DNA of 64,000 nt from Tenacibaculum agarivorans (lineage in GTDB: Bacteria; Bacteroidota; Bacteroidia; Flavobacteriales; Flavobacteriaceae). This document shows, one piece after another, positions 27,652 to 35,910 of the stretch. Numbering within the stretch: the first letter of the stretch is position 1; every line of letters begins with the position of its first letter. The position numbers were made by a program, and so were the translations under genes. Where the stretch lies: assembly GCF_001936575.1 (NCBI RefSeq), contig NZ_MSMP01000004.1, positions 1 through 64,000 of the forward strand. Direction: 5' to 3'. The notes below the pieces were generated by a model. The model was not told the origin of the DNA and searched no databases. It saw only the letters and a list, made by a program, of their open reading frames with translations.

Positions 27652-28212
27652 ATGGAAAATTTTTTTATAGATAATGCTGAATTATTATTACAAAACAAAG
27701 AAATAGCTGAAGCCTTAGAAAAAATTGCAACGATTAAGCATTTTAAAAAAGGAGAGAAAATGCATACTGCTAATAACATCTGTAAACACTTTTTTTTAAT
27801 TACTTCTGGTGTTGCTAGAGTATTTTACTTTAGAGATGGTAAAGATGTAACTGTGCATATAGCACAAGAACAAGAAAGTATTACTGCTATTGATAGTTTT
27901 GTACAACGTAAAAAAAGTAAATACAATGTAGAAGCTATAGAAGATGTAGATTGCTTAGTTATTTCTAGAGATGATATTGAGGAACTTTCTGCTAAAAGTC
28001 ATCAATTTGAACATTTTGGTAGATTATTTTTAGAAAAGTTATACATTAATTTAGCGGAACGATTAGATAGTTTATTACTACATACTTCTATAGAACGCTA
28101 TGAAGATTTATTTAGTAAAAAACCAGATTTATTCAATCGTGTACCTTCCAAACATTTAGCTTCTTTCTTAGGAATGACCCCTGAAACATTTAGTAGAATT
28201 AGAGGAAAGTAA
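27652..28212 (+). CDS. Crp/Fnr-family transcription regulator
   Basis: A 186-residue regulator with an N-terminal cyclic-nucleotide-binding-type barrel (about 20-115), a dimerisation helix and a short C-terminal helix-turn-helix ending VPSKHLASFLGMTPETFSRIRGK. The recognition helix keeps the E-x-x-S-R pattern that FNR uses to read TTGAT half-sites. FNR's N-terminal iron-sulphur cysteine cluster is absent, and the cAMP-binding signature is weak, so the effector is unknown. An FNR-like site lies 4 nt after its stop. Likely regulates itself, GH3 or the adjacent COQ4-like gene. Confidence 0.88.
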   Translation: MENFFIDNAELLLQNKEIAEALEKIATIKHFKKGEKMHTANNICKHFFLITSGVARVFYFRDGKDVTVHIAQEQESITAIDSFVQRKKSKYNVEAIEDVDCLVISRDDIEELSAKSHQFEHFGRLFLEKLYINLAERLDSLLLHTSIERYEDLFSKKPDLFNRVPSKHLASFLGMTPETFSRIRGK

Positions 28213-28216
28213 TTTC

Positions 28217-28230
28217 TTGACAATTATCAA
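28217..28230. promoter_or_regulatory. FNR/Crp-like box
   Basis: TTGACAATTATCAA matches the FNR consensus TTGAT-N4-ATCAA at 9 of 10 defined positions and sits in an extended CTTGA/TCAAG palindrome (28216-28231). It lies just after a Crp/Fnr gene whose recognition helix has E-x-x-S-R, and 49 nt before the COQ4-like ATG. Confidence 0.5.
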
Positions 28231-28252
28231 GAGTTAAGAAAAATTGTAGAAT

Positions 28253-28279
28253 TAACTTTAATCTATAAAATTAAAGTTA
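28253..28279. repeat. inverted repeat abutting the COQ4-like start codon
   Basis: TAACTTTAAT (28253-28262) and ATTAAAGTTA (28270-28279) are perfect complements separated by 7 nt. The right arm includes the A of the ATG, so it could bind a regulator or hide the start codon in mRNA. Confidence 0.5.
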
Positions 28280-28815
28280 TGACAATTTCTCAAAAACTTG
28301 ACATCTTTTATCTTGAAAATAACCTTTCAGAAAAGGGTGGTGAAGATGACAATTATTTCACATTACAATTTAAATTCTTTGCTATAAAACTACCAAATTC
28401 TGAATTCAGAAAAAAAGCGGTATATATTCACGACATACAACATATTCTTTTTGATTGCGATACTACCTGAAAAGGAGAGGCCTATATTGCAGGGTGGGAA
28501 ATAGCTACAGATATGTGGAAGCATTTTCCAATTGGGATACTCAGCTTATGGGCTATGGGATTTAGTTTTTTTATCTATCCAAAAGAAGTAATTAAAGGCT
28601 ATAAAAAAGGATTACAATACAATGGGTTGATTGATCAAAAGATTTCTAAAGCAACGGTTATGAATCATTCTATAGAAGAATTAAATACAATGTTGCTAAA
28701 AGAAAAACCTGCTCATTTTAATCTACTTAACTTATCTTTTTGGTTCTTAATTTCTACTTTATTTTTTCTTTCTCCTTTGTTGCTACTTTTAACTGCTTTT
28801 TGGCTTTTAGTATAA
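28279..28815 (+). pseudogene. COQ4-like protein gene interrupted by an in-frame TGA
   Basis: The frame runs 178 codons from ATG 28279 to 28815 but has a TGA at codon 64 (28468-28470). Sequence before and after it belongs to one protein: HDIQH (51-55) followed 11 residues later by Glu67 gives the HDxxH-x11-E metal motif of COQ4-type proteins, and the stop sits three codons before that Glu. I expect a Trp (TGG to TGA) there. The downstream part has a hydrophobic pair of helices at the C-terminus (about 155-178). A separate start at ATG 28513 would give a 100-residue fragment lacking the metal site. Either a recent pseudogene, a sequencing error or read-through. Confidence 0.75.
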
Positions 28816-28821
28816 AAAAAT

Positions 28822-28853
28822 AAAAAAAGAGAATACTAGTATTCTCTTTTTTT
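28822..28853. terminator. bidirectional terminator
   Basis: A perfect palindrome: AAAAAAAGAGAATA and TATTCTCTTTTTTT around CTAG. It overlaps the stop codon of the minus-strand lipoprotein gene and has T runs on both strands, serving both convergent genes. Confidence 0.85.
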
Positions 28854-30314
28854 ATCTGTTTCAATATATTTCCATCCGTCTTTTCTAAAAACATTTAGTG
28901 TGTAAGAACCTTTACCTTCTTGAAAGCTTTGTTTCATACTAATCTGTATCGTATCATTTTTAACCTTGATCTTTGAAAGTCTTTCAGACATGCCATCGTC
29001 ATGAATAAATATCTTTTTCTCTACTTCTTTTTCACCTTTATTTTCTATGTTATATATATGATGGTAATTATTATCTGATTTTATAAATATTTCACTGTAA
29101 TCATCACAACCAGTTAATCCCATTTCATCAGCAGATTCAACCGTATAATTATCAGCTTGCACAAAAAGAACTCTTTCTCCTTTGTCTAACGTGATTGATA
29201 AATCTGCTGAAAACTTTAAAACATCATTCCCAAATAAAATAACTTCTTTTCCTTGATATTTTACACTCACATAATTTGACCATTTACAATATTCTTGCTC
29301 TTTTATCTGAGGCCGTTTGTTTTTTGTTTTTCCAAGAATAGTTACCTCAGTTATATCTTGTAAAGTAATACTCGATATTGCCTGTAATTCTTTGTCATAA
29401 ACAACATGCTTTCCTGGTAGAACTACTCCTTTCTCATAAGTGCTTTCAAATACTGCTGGGGAATTTAAAATTATAATTTGATAACTTAATTCATTTCTTT
29501 CGACTAGATAACCACTAAAAACAAATACTTTTTCTGCTTTATCAGTATTTAGCTCTACTTCTACCCATTCCCCTTTTATTTTTTCTCCATCATCATCTAC
29601 TGTTTTTTTCATATCTGTTACACCAGTAATGTGTAATTCCTCTCCGTAAACAAATTTTCCCAAAGCTCTACCATTTGGCACATCTCTATAAATAAGACCA
29701 CTTTCCGCACTTACACATTTATACTCATCGTGCTCTGCTATACTGTATCCATTTCGAGTTTCATCAAATGTATCATCTTTTAGAAAAACTCCATATGATA
29801 AAGTCCCTTCTTTTACATCTACAGAACCTTCTTTGGCTCTTGAAAGATCTAATCGGCCAAAAGAATCTGGTTTCACTTCATAAGTAAAAACTATATGTTC
29901 ATTCCAAGTTACCTCCTCGTTAGAAATTCGTTCTTCTGGATAAATATAACCATCAAACGATTGTATATCCTTATATATAAGCTCGTCTCCTTTATTTTCC
30001 CAATACAGAATCACCGTCTCTTTAAAAGAGTTATCACTTTTATTTAAGAGACTTACAAAGGCAATACCATCTAAAAACCCATTTTTATTTAAGTCGATAG
30101 TTGCGTAATCTTTACTTTTAATGGTAACTTTTTGATCAGATAAAAAGGTTGAAGAAAACTCCTTTTCTATAAATTGAGTCATCTCTTTTTTAATAGATGC
30201 TTTATCTTTGAAATTTTTCTTTACCGTCTCTTTTTTATCATTGCTTTTAGTTTCACATTTCAGCATTGAAAAACACACCACAGCAAGCCATAAATATTTT
30301 ACTACTAATTTCAT
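28836..30314 (-). CDS. exported protein with an SH3-like domain
   Basis: A 492-residue protein with a hydrophobic N-terminus ending in Cys20 (SMLKC), a weak lipobox. Residues about 35-160 resemble secreted proteins that track a numeric quantity (TIDLNKNGFLDGIAFV). An SH3b-like stretch follows (about 200-265, ESGLIYRDVPNGRALGKF). The last 200 residues are beta-rich and unrecognised. SH3b domains often bind cell wall or ligands. Probably a periplasmic or outer-membrane lipoprotein of unknown role. Confidence 0.65.
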   Translation of the reverse strand: MKLVVKYLWLAVVCFSMLKCETKSNDKKETVKKNFKDKASIKKEMTQFIEKEFSSTFLSDQKVTIKSKDYATIDLNKNGFLDGIAFVSLLNKSDNSFKETVILYWENKGDELIYKDIQSFDGYIYPEERISNEEVTWNEHIVFTYEVKPDSFGRLDLSRAKEGSVDVKEGTLSYGVFLKDDTFDETRNGYSIAEHDEYKCVSAESGLIYRDVPNGRALGKFVYGEELHITGVTDMKKTVDDDGEKIKGEWVEVELNTDKAEKVFVFSGYLVERNELSYQIIILNSPAVFESTYEKGVVLPGKHVVYDKELQAISSITLQDITEVTILGKTKNKRPQIKEQEYCKWSNYVSVKYQGKEVILFGNDVLKFSADLSITLDKGERVLFVQADNYTVESADEMGLTGCDDYSEIFIKSDNNYHHIYNIENKGEKEVEKKIFIHDDGMSERLSKIKVKNDTIQISMKQSFQEGKGSYTLNVFRKDGWKYIETDKKREY

Positions 30315-30408
30315 TTTTTTAGTTTAAAATTTAAAGGTACCTAAAGGATAAAGAATCAATATAGTTAGATTTATTTTTGAAAAGGTTCTTCCCATATTCG
30401 CAATCTCT

Positions 30409-30891
30409 TTATTTTCTTTCTTTTGTTTTTATGTTTATTGGAAGTTTATATTGTGTAGTTACTGGAATACCTCTTTTTATGGCAGGATATAACTTGGGCA
30501 TATTCGCTACAATATCATCTAAAACATCAGGTAATTGAGGGATTTGCTCTTGAATTAATTCAGATAGATCAATGTCTTGAACTTGCATATTTCCTTCCTT
30601 ATCGATAATTAGAATTACGGTTACCACTTCATTAATAAATTGTTCACTTGAAATATCATGCAACTTTAATTCTTCAGTAAATTTCTCTCTAACATTTGTT
30701 CTAAAACAATTCGTTTTTTCATCTTCCAAAAGCTCTGAACACTCTTTAAACCAAGGAGATACATCCACTGTAGAAAAATCTACAATAGTATCATTAGCTA
30801 TTGAGTCTGATGTATTTACTTTTCCTGAAATATAATCACAAGAAAAGCAGACAATTAAACCTAAAAAACAAATACTGAATTTGACATTCAT
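30409..30891 (-). CDS. lipoprotein with a TonB C-terminal-like domain
   Basis: A 160-residue lipoprotein: MNVKFSICFLGLIVCFSC gives a lipobox Cys18, and the C-terminal half (about 75-155) resembles TonB_C domains (VTVILIIDKEGNMQVQ and YPAIKRGIPVTTQYKLPINI). There is no membrane-spanning TonB N-terminus, so it cannot transduce energy like TonB. Similar domains end the two BlaR1 proteins upstream on this strand. The ATG at 30891 is chosen over the TTG at 30906. A terminator upstream separates it from the DUF4350-like gene. Confidence 0.75.
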   Translation of the reverse strand: MNVKFSICFLGLIVCFSCDYISGKVNTSDSIANDTIVDFSTVDVSPWFKECSELLEDEKTNCFRTNVREKFTEELKLHDISSEQFINEVVTVILIIDKEGNMQVQDIDLSELIQEQIPQLPDVLDDIVANMPKLYPAIKRGIPVTTQYKLPINIKTKERK

Positions 30892-30927
30892 GATTGAAAA
30901 GTACAAATTTTTCTATTAAGAATATCA

Positions 30928-30957
30928 TTTAAAAAGCTGAAGTAAAAACTTCAGCTT
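30928..30957 (-). terminator. intrinsic terminator after the DUF4350-like gene
   Basis: AAGCTGAAGT (30934-30943) pairs with ACTTCAGCTT (30948-30957). On the minus strand the stem is followed by a T run. It ends the blaI-blaR1-blaR1-DUF4350 unit. Confidence 0.75.
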
Positions 30958-30996
30958 CTTTATTATTATAATCAAAATCTATATGTAGACAATTTA

Positions 30997-31893
30997 TTAT
31001 TTCCCAGATAACCAATTCATAATGTTTAATAACAATTTATAGTTTTCTGAAGCTTCCTCAGAATTCATTCCTACTTTAAATTGATTAGGTCCTGCTAATT
31101 GAGCCGTAAACATAGCTGCTTCTCCAAAAATGGCAATCCTCCCTTTTCCATATTTCATTACTGCACCTTGTGAGAGCTCTTTTGCTGGAAAACGTTTTGT
31201 TTTTTCATTAAATCTCCACATGGTATCTGGCAAATGCACAATTAACTTCTCAGTTGTTTTTAATATTGCTAGTGCTTTACTTGGGATTTTAAATGCCTGC
31301 CCCGTAAATGTTCTTATTTTTTTAATTTTTTTAAAGTGCTCATTTCCATCTACAAGTTCATGATTCCCAAGCATTTTATTCTCTTTTGTAAAATCTATAA
31401 TTCCTCTTCTATTTTCATCTAATAAAAAGCTATCATAAAAAGTAAATCCAAAAGCTTTTCCTAATTGTACACTAGCTCCTGCAAAAGGCATATGGTCTGC
31501 GATAAGAAATAAGGCCCCTCCATTATGTACCCATTCTTGTATTGTTATAACTTCTTTGTTCGTGAATGCACTTTTCGTAGGTACAACAAATGGACCTCGC
31601 GCATTTTCTGATAACGCGTTCGATATCACTAAAGTTGTGACTGTATCTAGTACATGATTAGTAAACTTATGTGCAAATGATTTTACTGTATACCCTGCTT
31701 TTCGTAGTACTTTAGCAAAGGGTAAAAATCTATTATTTATTGTATGAAAATTATTGTGTGCTTCATCTACATAAACTACTCCTGTATATTTTCCTTTTTC
31801 TAATTTAGGAGTATATAATGTATCTGGTACTTGTTGTGAAAATACTAGACAATTAAACACTAAAAATATAATAATACTTAATCTCATACCCAT
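30997..31893 (-). CDS. secreted DUF4350-like protein
   Basis: A 298-residue exported protein (signal peptide ending near LVFSQ). The core resembles DUF4350/ThuA-like glutamine-amidotransferase folds: VVYVDEAHNNFHT, LVISNALSE, EWVHNGGALFLIADHMPF and GKGRIAIFGEAAMFTAQ. The nucleophile Cys of true amidotransferases is absent. Its ATG at 31893 overlaps the stop of the preceding BlaR1 gene by one base, indicating translational coupling. It is therefore part of the BlaI-controlled operon. Function unknown. Confidence 0.75.
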   Translation of the reverse strand: MGMRLSIIIFLVFNCLVFSQQVPDTLYTPKLEKGKYTGVVYVDEAHNNFHTINNRFLPFAKVLRKAGYTVKSFAHKFTNHVLDTVTTLVISNALSENARGPFVVPTKSAFTNKEVITIQEWVHNGGALFLIADHMPFAGASVQLGKAFGFTFYDSFLLDENRRGIIDFTKENKMLGNHELVDGNEHFKKIKKIRTFTGQAFKIPSKALAILKTTEKLIVHLPDTMWRFNEKTKRFPAKELSQGAVMKYGKGRIAIFGEAAMFTAQLAGPNQFKVGMNSEEASENYKLLLNIMNWLSGK

Positions 31894-33398
31894 TATTTCA
31901 TTTTAAACCATAGCGGCAGTGTGTATTTTATTGCTACTGGCTTACCGTCTTTCATTGCTGGTTTCATTTGAGGCAGCTTTTTTACGATATCCATTGCGTG
32001 TTTTTTTAATTCAGAACTCATTCCATCTGCCTTTATCTTTGCAATTCTCCCTTCTTTAGTGATTATAAAATGTACGTATACTTCATCAAATAAGCAATCA
32101 TGAGTCTTACACTTTTTAATGAAATTAAAGTCGAAATTTTCTAATACAAATTCTCTTATTTTAGTATTAAAACAATCTCTATCTCCTTCTTCACAACCAG
32201 GATAGACTGGAAAAACTCCGGCCATAGAAAGTGGGATTTTATTAATTGTATACTTACTACCGTAACCTTGGCTATAGTTATAATACTTCATTGACATCCC
32301 AACAGATTCTCTCGAATTATAGTGCAATATTTTTTTACCATTTTTCCCTTCAAAAATCCTAGGTTTCATTAAAAAAGATATTCTTTCGGTTTCATTATTA
32401 ATAGCTACATTGTACTCTTTTCTTTCTGCTTCAGTTAGATCTTCAACTGAGTATTCTTTAGTTTTAGGAATTTCTTTTGACCAAAGTACGGTTATCAAAT
32501 TTCCTTCATTATAACGATTAATATTTGATATAACTGATCCAGTTTCATCTGTATTTGAACACGAAGTATATATCAACATACTTGTTATTATGGGTAATAA
32601 TAATACATATTTTAGCTGTAGAATTTTGTTAGATTGTTTTTTAGTCATCATCATAATTCTCTTTTTTACTAACGATTTTTTATAAAATTGATTTACAAAT
32701 GCAATCTGTTCAACCTGAAATGCTTCTGCTAATAAATTATTGATGTATTTATTTTTCTCTGAAGATTTACTCACTATTTCATCCGAAATGAATTCATGAA
32801 CTAATGAGATTCGTTTTTGATATAACCACACCATAGGGTTGAACCACATTAGTATTTTTAAAAGTTCAAAAAGTAATAAATCAATTGTATGCCTTTGTTT
32901 GCAGTGTACTAACTCATGCTCGATAACTTTTTGTCTTCTTTTATCCTCTATATTTTCTCCTAGAAAAATAAAATTGAAAAACGAAAATGCTTTTGAGTTT
33001 TCAGGGAGTAAAACAATGGAATGTGTTTTCTTTTTTTCTATTGGATTTTTATAAATCAACTGTAATATTGTGTACGATTTGATTATAAATAATACAGAAA
33101 AGAAAGAAACTCCCAACCAAAAAATAATTCCAAAGTAATTTATTGATTGATACCATTCCTGCTCTTCTATAATCGTTTCTGGAGACAATACAACCTCTGG
33201 TAACAAAACACCATACTTAACTGAAACAGAATTTTGTACTATTGGTAATTTTATAAGCGGTATTATAAAAGACATTATAGAAGTAAACAACAAATAAAAT
33301 CTGTTTTTAGAAAAGAAGGTTTCTTTACTCAGAAACAAATCGTAAATAGCTAAAAACAATATTTGAAATAGTATTACTTGAATGATATAAGGTAACAT
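31893..33398 (-). CDS. BlaR1/MecR1-type M56 peptidase with TonB-like C-terminus (copy 2)
   Basis: A membrane zinc metallopeptidase that in BlaR1 systems relieves BlaI repression after sensing a signal. The 501-residue protein has four membrane helices (two near the N-terminus, about 90-110, and about 265-285), the zinc motif HELVH at 161-165, and a periplasmic C-terminus ending in a TonB_C-like domain (about 390-501, with FPVYPGCEEGDRDCF). There is no penicillin-binding sensor domain, so it is not a beta-lactam sensor of the classical kind. The N-terminal 270 residues are nearly identical to the upstream copy at 33411, while the C-termini differ. Confidence 0.88.
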   Translation of the reverse strand: MLPYIIQVILFQILFLAIYDLFLSKETFFSKNRFYLLFTSIMSFIIPLIKLPIVQNSVSVKYGVLLPEVVLSPETIIEEQEWYQSINYFGIIFWLGVSFFSVLFIIKSYTILQLIYKNPIEKKKTHSIVLLPENSKAFSFFNFIFLGENIEDKRRQKVIEHELVHCKQRHTIDLLLFELLKILMWFNPMVWLYQKRISLVHEFISDEIVSKSSEKNKYINNLLAEAFQVEQIAFVNQFYKKSLVKKRIMMMTKKQSNKILQLKYVLLLPIITSMLIYTSCSNTDETGSVISNINRYNEGNLITVLWSKEIPKTKEYSVEDLTEAERKEYNVAINNETERISFLMKPRIFEGKNGKKILHYNSRESVGMSMKYYNYSQGYGSKYTINKIPLSMAGVFPVYPGCEEGDRDCFNTKIREFVLENFDFNFIKKCKTHDCLFDEVYVHFIITKEGRIAKIKADGMSSELKKHAMDIVKKLPQMKPAMKDGKPVAIKYTLPLWFKMK

Positions 33399-33410
33399 AA
33401 CGTTTATTAT

Positions 33411-34805
33411 TTATTTCACTTCAAAAGTTATAGGTAACACATAGGATACCGTTACAGGTTTCCCTTGGTATTCACCAGGATGCAACTTTGATATTTTCTT
33501 TACCATACGTATAGCTTCTTCCTCTATTTTGGGATGTGGAGCTCTCGTTTCTACATCAACAATATTCCCTTTTTTATCTATTTTAAATCTCACATAAATT
33601 CTTTTTTTACCTGATGTTAGCCCTAAACTATTTACGAGATCAGCATTAAAGTTTTTTTGCACAAATTCTATTATGTTCTTATTAAAAGCTTCTTTTCCCT
33701 CTCCTTTACCTATAAAAGCAGGAGCTTTGTCTAATTCTGAAAAAGGGACAATTCCTTTTTCTAATGATAATTTCGCATTTTCATCACGCATCTTTTTCAA
33801 AAACTCTCTAACCTCCTCTTCCGAAACACTTTCTTTACCAGTTAATTCTTTTATTTTATTGAGCATTTCTTTAGAAAGTGGCGGCGGCGGTGCTAACTTC
33901 TCTTTTTCCATTTCAGCAAATGATTTTGTCTCTTTTTCATCTTCTTTTGAAGATTGATTATTGGAGCACGCTGTATATAAAAGCATACTCGCCAATACAG
34001 GAATTAATACTAAATACTTTACTTGTTTAATTTGTTTTGATCTGTTTTTAATAATCATAGTAATTCGTTTTTTAATAAATGAATGTGTATAAAATTGATT
34101 TACAAATGAAATCTGTTCAACTTGAAATGCTTCTGCTAATAAATTATTGATGTATTTATTTTTCTCTGAAGATTTACTCACTATTTCATCCGAAATGAAT
34201 TCATGAACTAATGAGATTCTTTTTTGATATAACCATACCATAGGGTTGAACCACATTAGTATTTTTAAAAGTTCAAAAAGTAATAAATCAATTGTATGCT
34301 TTTCTTTACAATGCACTAACTCATGCTCAATAACTTTTTGTCTTCTTTTATCCTCTATATTTTCTCCTAGAAAAATAAAATTGAAAAACGAAAATGCTTT
34401 TGAATTTTTAGGGAGTAAAACAATGGAATATGTTTTCTTTTTTTCTATTGGACTTTTATAAATCAACTGTAGTATTGTGTACAATTTGATCATAAATAAT
34501 ATAGAGAAGAAAAAAACTCCTAACCAAAAAATAATTCCAAAATAATCTATTGATTGATACCATTCTTGTCCTTTAATAATTGTTTCTGGAGACAATACAA
34601 CTTCTGGTAATAAAACACCATACTTAACTGGAATAGCATTTTGTACTGTTGTTAATTTTATAAGCGGTATTATAAAAGATACTATGGAAGTAAATAACAA
34701 ATAAAATCTGTTTTTAGAAAAAAACGTTTCTCTACTCAGAAACAAATCGTAAATAGCTAAAAACAATATTTGAAATAGTATTACTTGAATGATATAAGGT
34801 AACAT
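33411..34805 (-). CDS. BlaR1/MecR1-type M56 peptidase with TonB-like C-terminus (copy 1)
   Basis: Paralogue of the next gene, 464 residues, with the same membrane topology and zinc motif HELVH at 161-165. After the last helix and the motif LLYTACSN comes a charged linker and a TonB_C-like domain (about 355-464, with RIYVRFKIDKKGNIVDVETRAPHP). It begins 5 nt after blaI, the standard regulator-sensor order. The near-identical first 270 residues and unrelated linkers of the two copies indicate a recent duplication or gene conversion over the sensor-peptidase part, while the periplasmic parts diversified. Confidence 0.88.
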   Translation of the reverse strand: MLPYIIQVILFQILFLAIYDLFLSRETFFSKNRFYLLFTSIVSFIIPLIKLTTVQNAIPVKYGVLLPEVVLSPETIIKGQEWYQSIDYFGIIFWLGVFFFSILFMIKLYTILQLIYKSPIEKKKTYSIVLLPKNSKAFSFFNFIFLGENIEDKRRQKVIEHELVHCKEKHTIDLLLFELLKILMWFNPMVWLYQKRISLVHEFISDEIVSKSSEKNKYINNLLAEAFQVEQISFVNQFYTHSFIKKRITMIIKNRSKQIKQVKYLVLIPVLASMLLYTACSNNQSSKEDEKETKSFAEMEKEKLAPPPPLSKEMLNKIKELTGKESVSEEEVREFLKKMRDENAKLSLEKGIVPFSELDKAPAFIGKGEGKEAFNKNIIEFVQKNFNADLVNSLGLTSGKKRIYVRFKIDKKGNIVDVETRAPHPKIEEEAIRMVKKISKLHPGEYQGKPVTVSYVLPITFEVK

Positions 34806-34810
34806 AGCTT

Positions 34811-35179
34811 TTATTGTTTATTATTTTTTTCAATCTCTTTTAAAATACTTTCTAATTCTTTGATATCCATTTTATTTTCCTTCATAAAAAAAGACACCAT
34901 ACTTTTAAAAGAACCTCCAAAGTAACCGTCCATTAATTTATGTAAGCTCTGATTACTGTAATCTTCTTTTTTAACAATTGAATAATATACATATCCTCTT
35001 CCCTTTTGCTTATGATCTACAAAGCCTTTGGTTTCCAAAATCCGAATAATAGTAGATACTGTGTTATACGCTGGTTTAGGTAATGGAAGTTCTTCAATAA
35101 TATCTTTTACTGACGCTTCTTTTAGTTCCCATAACACTTGCATAATTTGCTCCTCTGCTTTAGTTAGTTGCTTATTCAT
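34811..35179 (-). CDS. blaI: BlaI/MecI-family repressor
   Basis: A 122-residue winged-helix repressor: MNKQLTKAEEQIMQVLWELKEASVKDI, then PAYNTVSTIIRILETKGFVDHKQKGRGYVY, the family DNA-binding region, and a C-terminal dimerisation part ending SILKEIEKNNKQ. The ATG at 35179 is chosen over the TTG at 35197, which lies in the promoter. It is first in the operon with two BlaR1-type peptidases and sits just downstream of a 36-bp perfect palindrome, its likely operator. The target is probably not a beta-lactamase, because none is present. Confidence 0.93.
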   Translation of the reverse strand: MNKQLTKAEEQIMQVLWELKEASVKDIIEELPLPKPAYNTVSTIIRILETKGFVDHKQKGRGYVYYSIVKKEDYSNQSLHKLMDGYFGGSFKSMVSFFMKENKMDIKELESILKEIEKNNKQ

Positions 35180-35194
35180 AAATTTTGTTTTGAA

Positions 35195-35236
35195 CAAATA
35201 TAACTAAAAAATTAGTTTAAACTAATTTTTTAGTTA
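35195..35236 (-). promoter_or_regulatory. blaI operator (36-bp perfect palindrome) and -7 element
   Basis: TAACTAAAAAATTAGTTT and its exact reverse complement abut at 35201-35236, a perfect 36-bp palindrome containing TTAGTTTAAACTAA. It overlaps by two bases the minus-strand -7 box TATATTTG (35195-35202), so bound BlaI would cover the -33 to -7 promoter region. The leader to the ATG at 35179 would be about 10 nt. Confidence 0.85.
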
Positions 35237-35292
35237 AAAAGTAACATTTTATTCAATTCATCGTCTCATAGTTATAAATAGTAGACATATAG

Positions 35293-35793
35293 ATGGATAT
35301 ATTTTTAACTCTTTTAGGCTTTATATTTATTTGTTTAGGCATCATTGGATCATTTTTACCAATATTGCCTGGTCCTATTACAAGTTGGATAGGTTTGTTA
35401 TTACTACACCTTACTAAAGCAATACCTAAAGATTGGACATTTTTAGGTATCACTTTATGCGTTGCAATAGCTATATTTATTTTAGATTACTTTATACCTG
35501 CCTTTGGAACTAAAAGATTCGGAGGTTCTAAATATGGAGCTTACGGTACTACTATTGGACTGATCGTGGGTCTGTTCTCTCCTATTCCTTTTGGAATGCT
35601 TATAGGTGCTTTTGGAGGTGCTTTTTTAGGTGAAGTTTTGTTTGATCGAAAAGATAATACTCAAGCCTTAAAAGCTTCTTTTGGTGCTTTTTTAGGTTTT
35701 TTAACCTCTGCTATGATTAAATTTTCAATCGCTTTTATCTATTTCTTGTTATTTCTAAGTAAAGTATGGGAATACAGTAGTGTACTTTTTTAA
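35293..35793 (+). CDS. DUF456-family membrane protein
   Basis: A 166-residue membrane protein of the DUF456 family with about four helices, a PGP-type loop (LPILPGPITSWIGLLLLHL) and a glycine-zipper segment (IPFGMLIGAFGGAFLGEVLF). The zipper is typical of proteins that pack in or remodel membranes. Function is unknown. It ends 12 nt before the 3' end of the convergent small RNA. Confidence 0.85.
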   Translation: MDIFLTLLGFIFICLGIIGSFLPILPGPITSWIGLLLLHLTKAIPKDWTFLGITLCVAIAIFILDYFIPAFGTKRFGGSKYGAYGTTIGLIVGLFSPIPFGMLIGAFGGAFLGEVLFDRKDNTQALKASFGAFLGFLTSAMIKFSIAFIYFLLFLSKVWEYSSVLF

Positions 35794-35805
35794 ATTGCTA
35801 TAAAC

Positions 35806-35832
35806 AAAAAAAGCAACCCATTTACGGGAAGC
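35806..35832 (-). terminator. terminator of the small RNA
   Basis: On the minus strand a GC/GC and CCC/GGG stem with a TT-TT internal mismatch is followed by seven T. Stem strength is moderate, but the T run is good. Confidence 0.6.
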
Positions 35833-35908
35833 TTTCCATTGGTTAACAAAACCATGGCAGTTTAACTGCCGAACAACACAACTAATGCTGCCTTACAAGA
35901 AAGCAGCC
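35806..35908 (-). ncRNA. unannotated small RNA with own promoter and terminator
   Basis: About 100 nt on the minus strand. It starts near 35907-35908, just after a strong promoter, and ends at a T7 run (35812-35806). Local hairpins in transcript order: 35907-35887 (8 bp), 35870-35856 (GGCAGT/ACTGCC), 35857-35836 (CCAT-GGTT/AACC-ATGG), then the terminator stem 35832-35813. Alternatively GCTTTC (35904-35899) pairs with GAAAGC (35836-35831), closing a long structure with an open middle and the GGCAGT hairpin at its tip, which resembles a compact 6S RNA. No reading frame of note. It may belong to the 6S-Flavo type, but this is unproven. Confidence 0.65.
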
Positions 35909-35910
35909 TG

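Noticed and set aside
28468..28470. TGA considered as selenocysteine or reassigned codon
   Set aside because: No Sec insertion element or sel genes are seen, other frames do not use TGA as sense, and the expected residue is Trp. A mutation is simpler.
33673..33957. Plus-strand frame opposite BlaR1 copy 1
   Set aside because: Its Ser/Phe-rich sequence is the complement of the charged linker of the real gene. No independent support.
35821..35910. Hairpin region considered as a tRNA or SRP RNA
   Set aside because: No cloverleaf with T-loop signature, and no GGAA tetraloop with the SRP helix 8 pattern could be placed on either strand.
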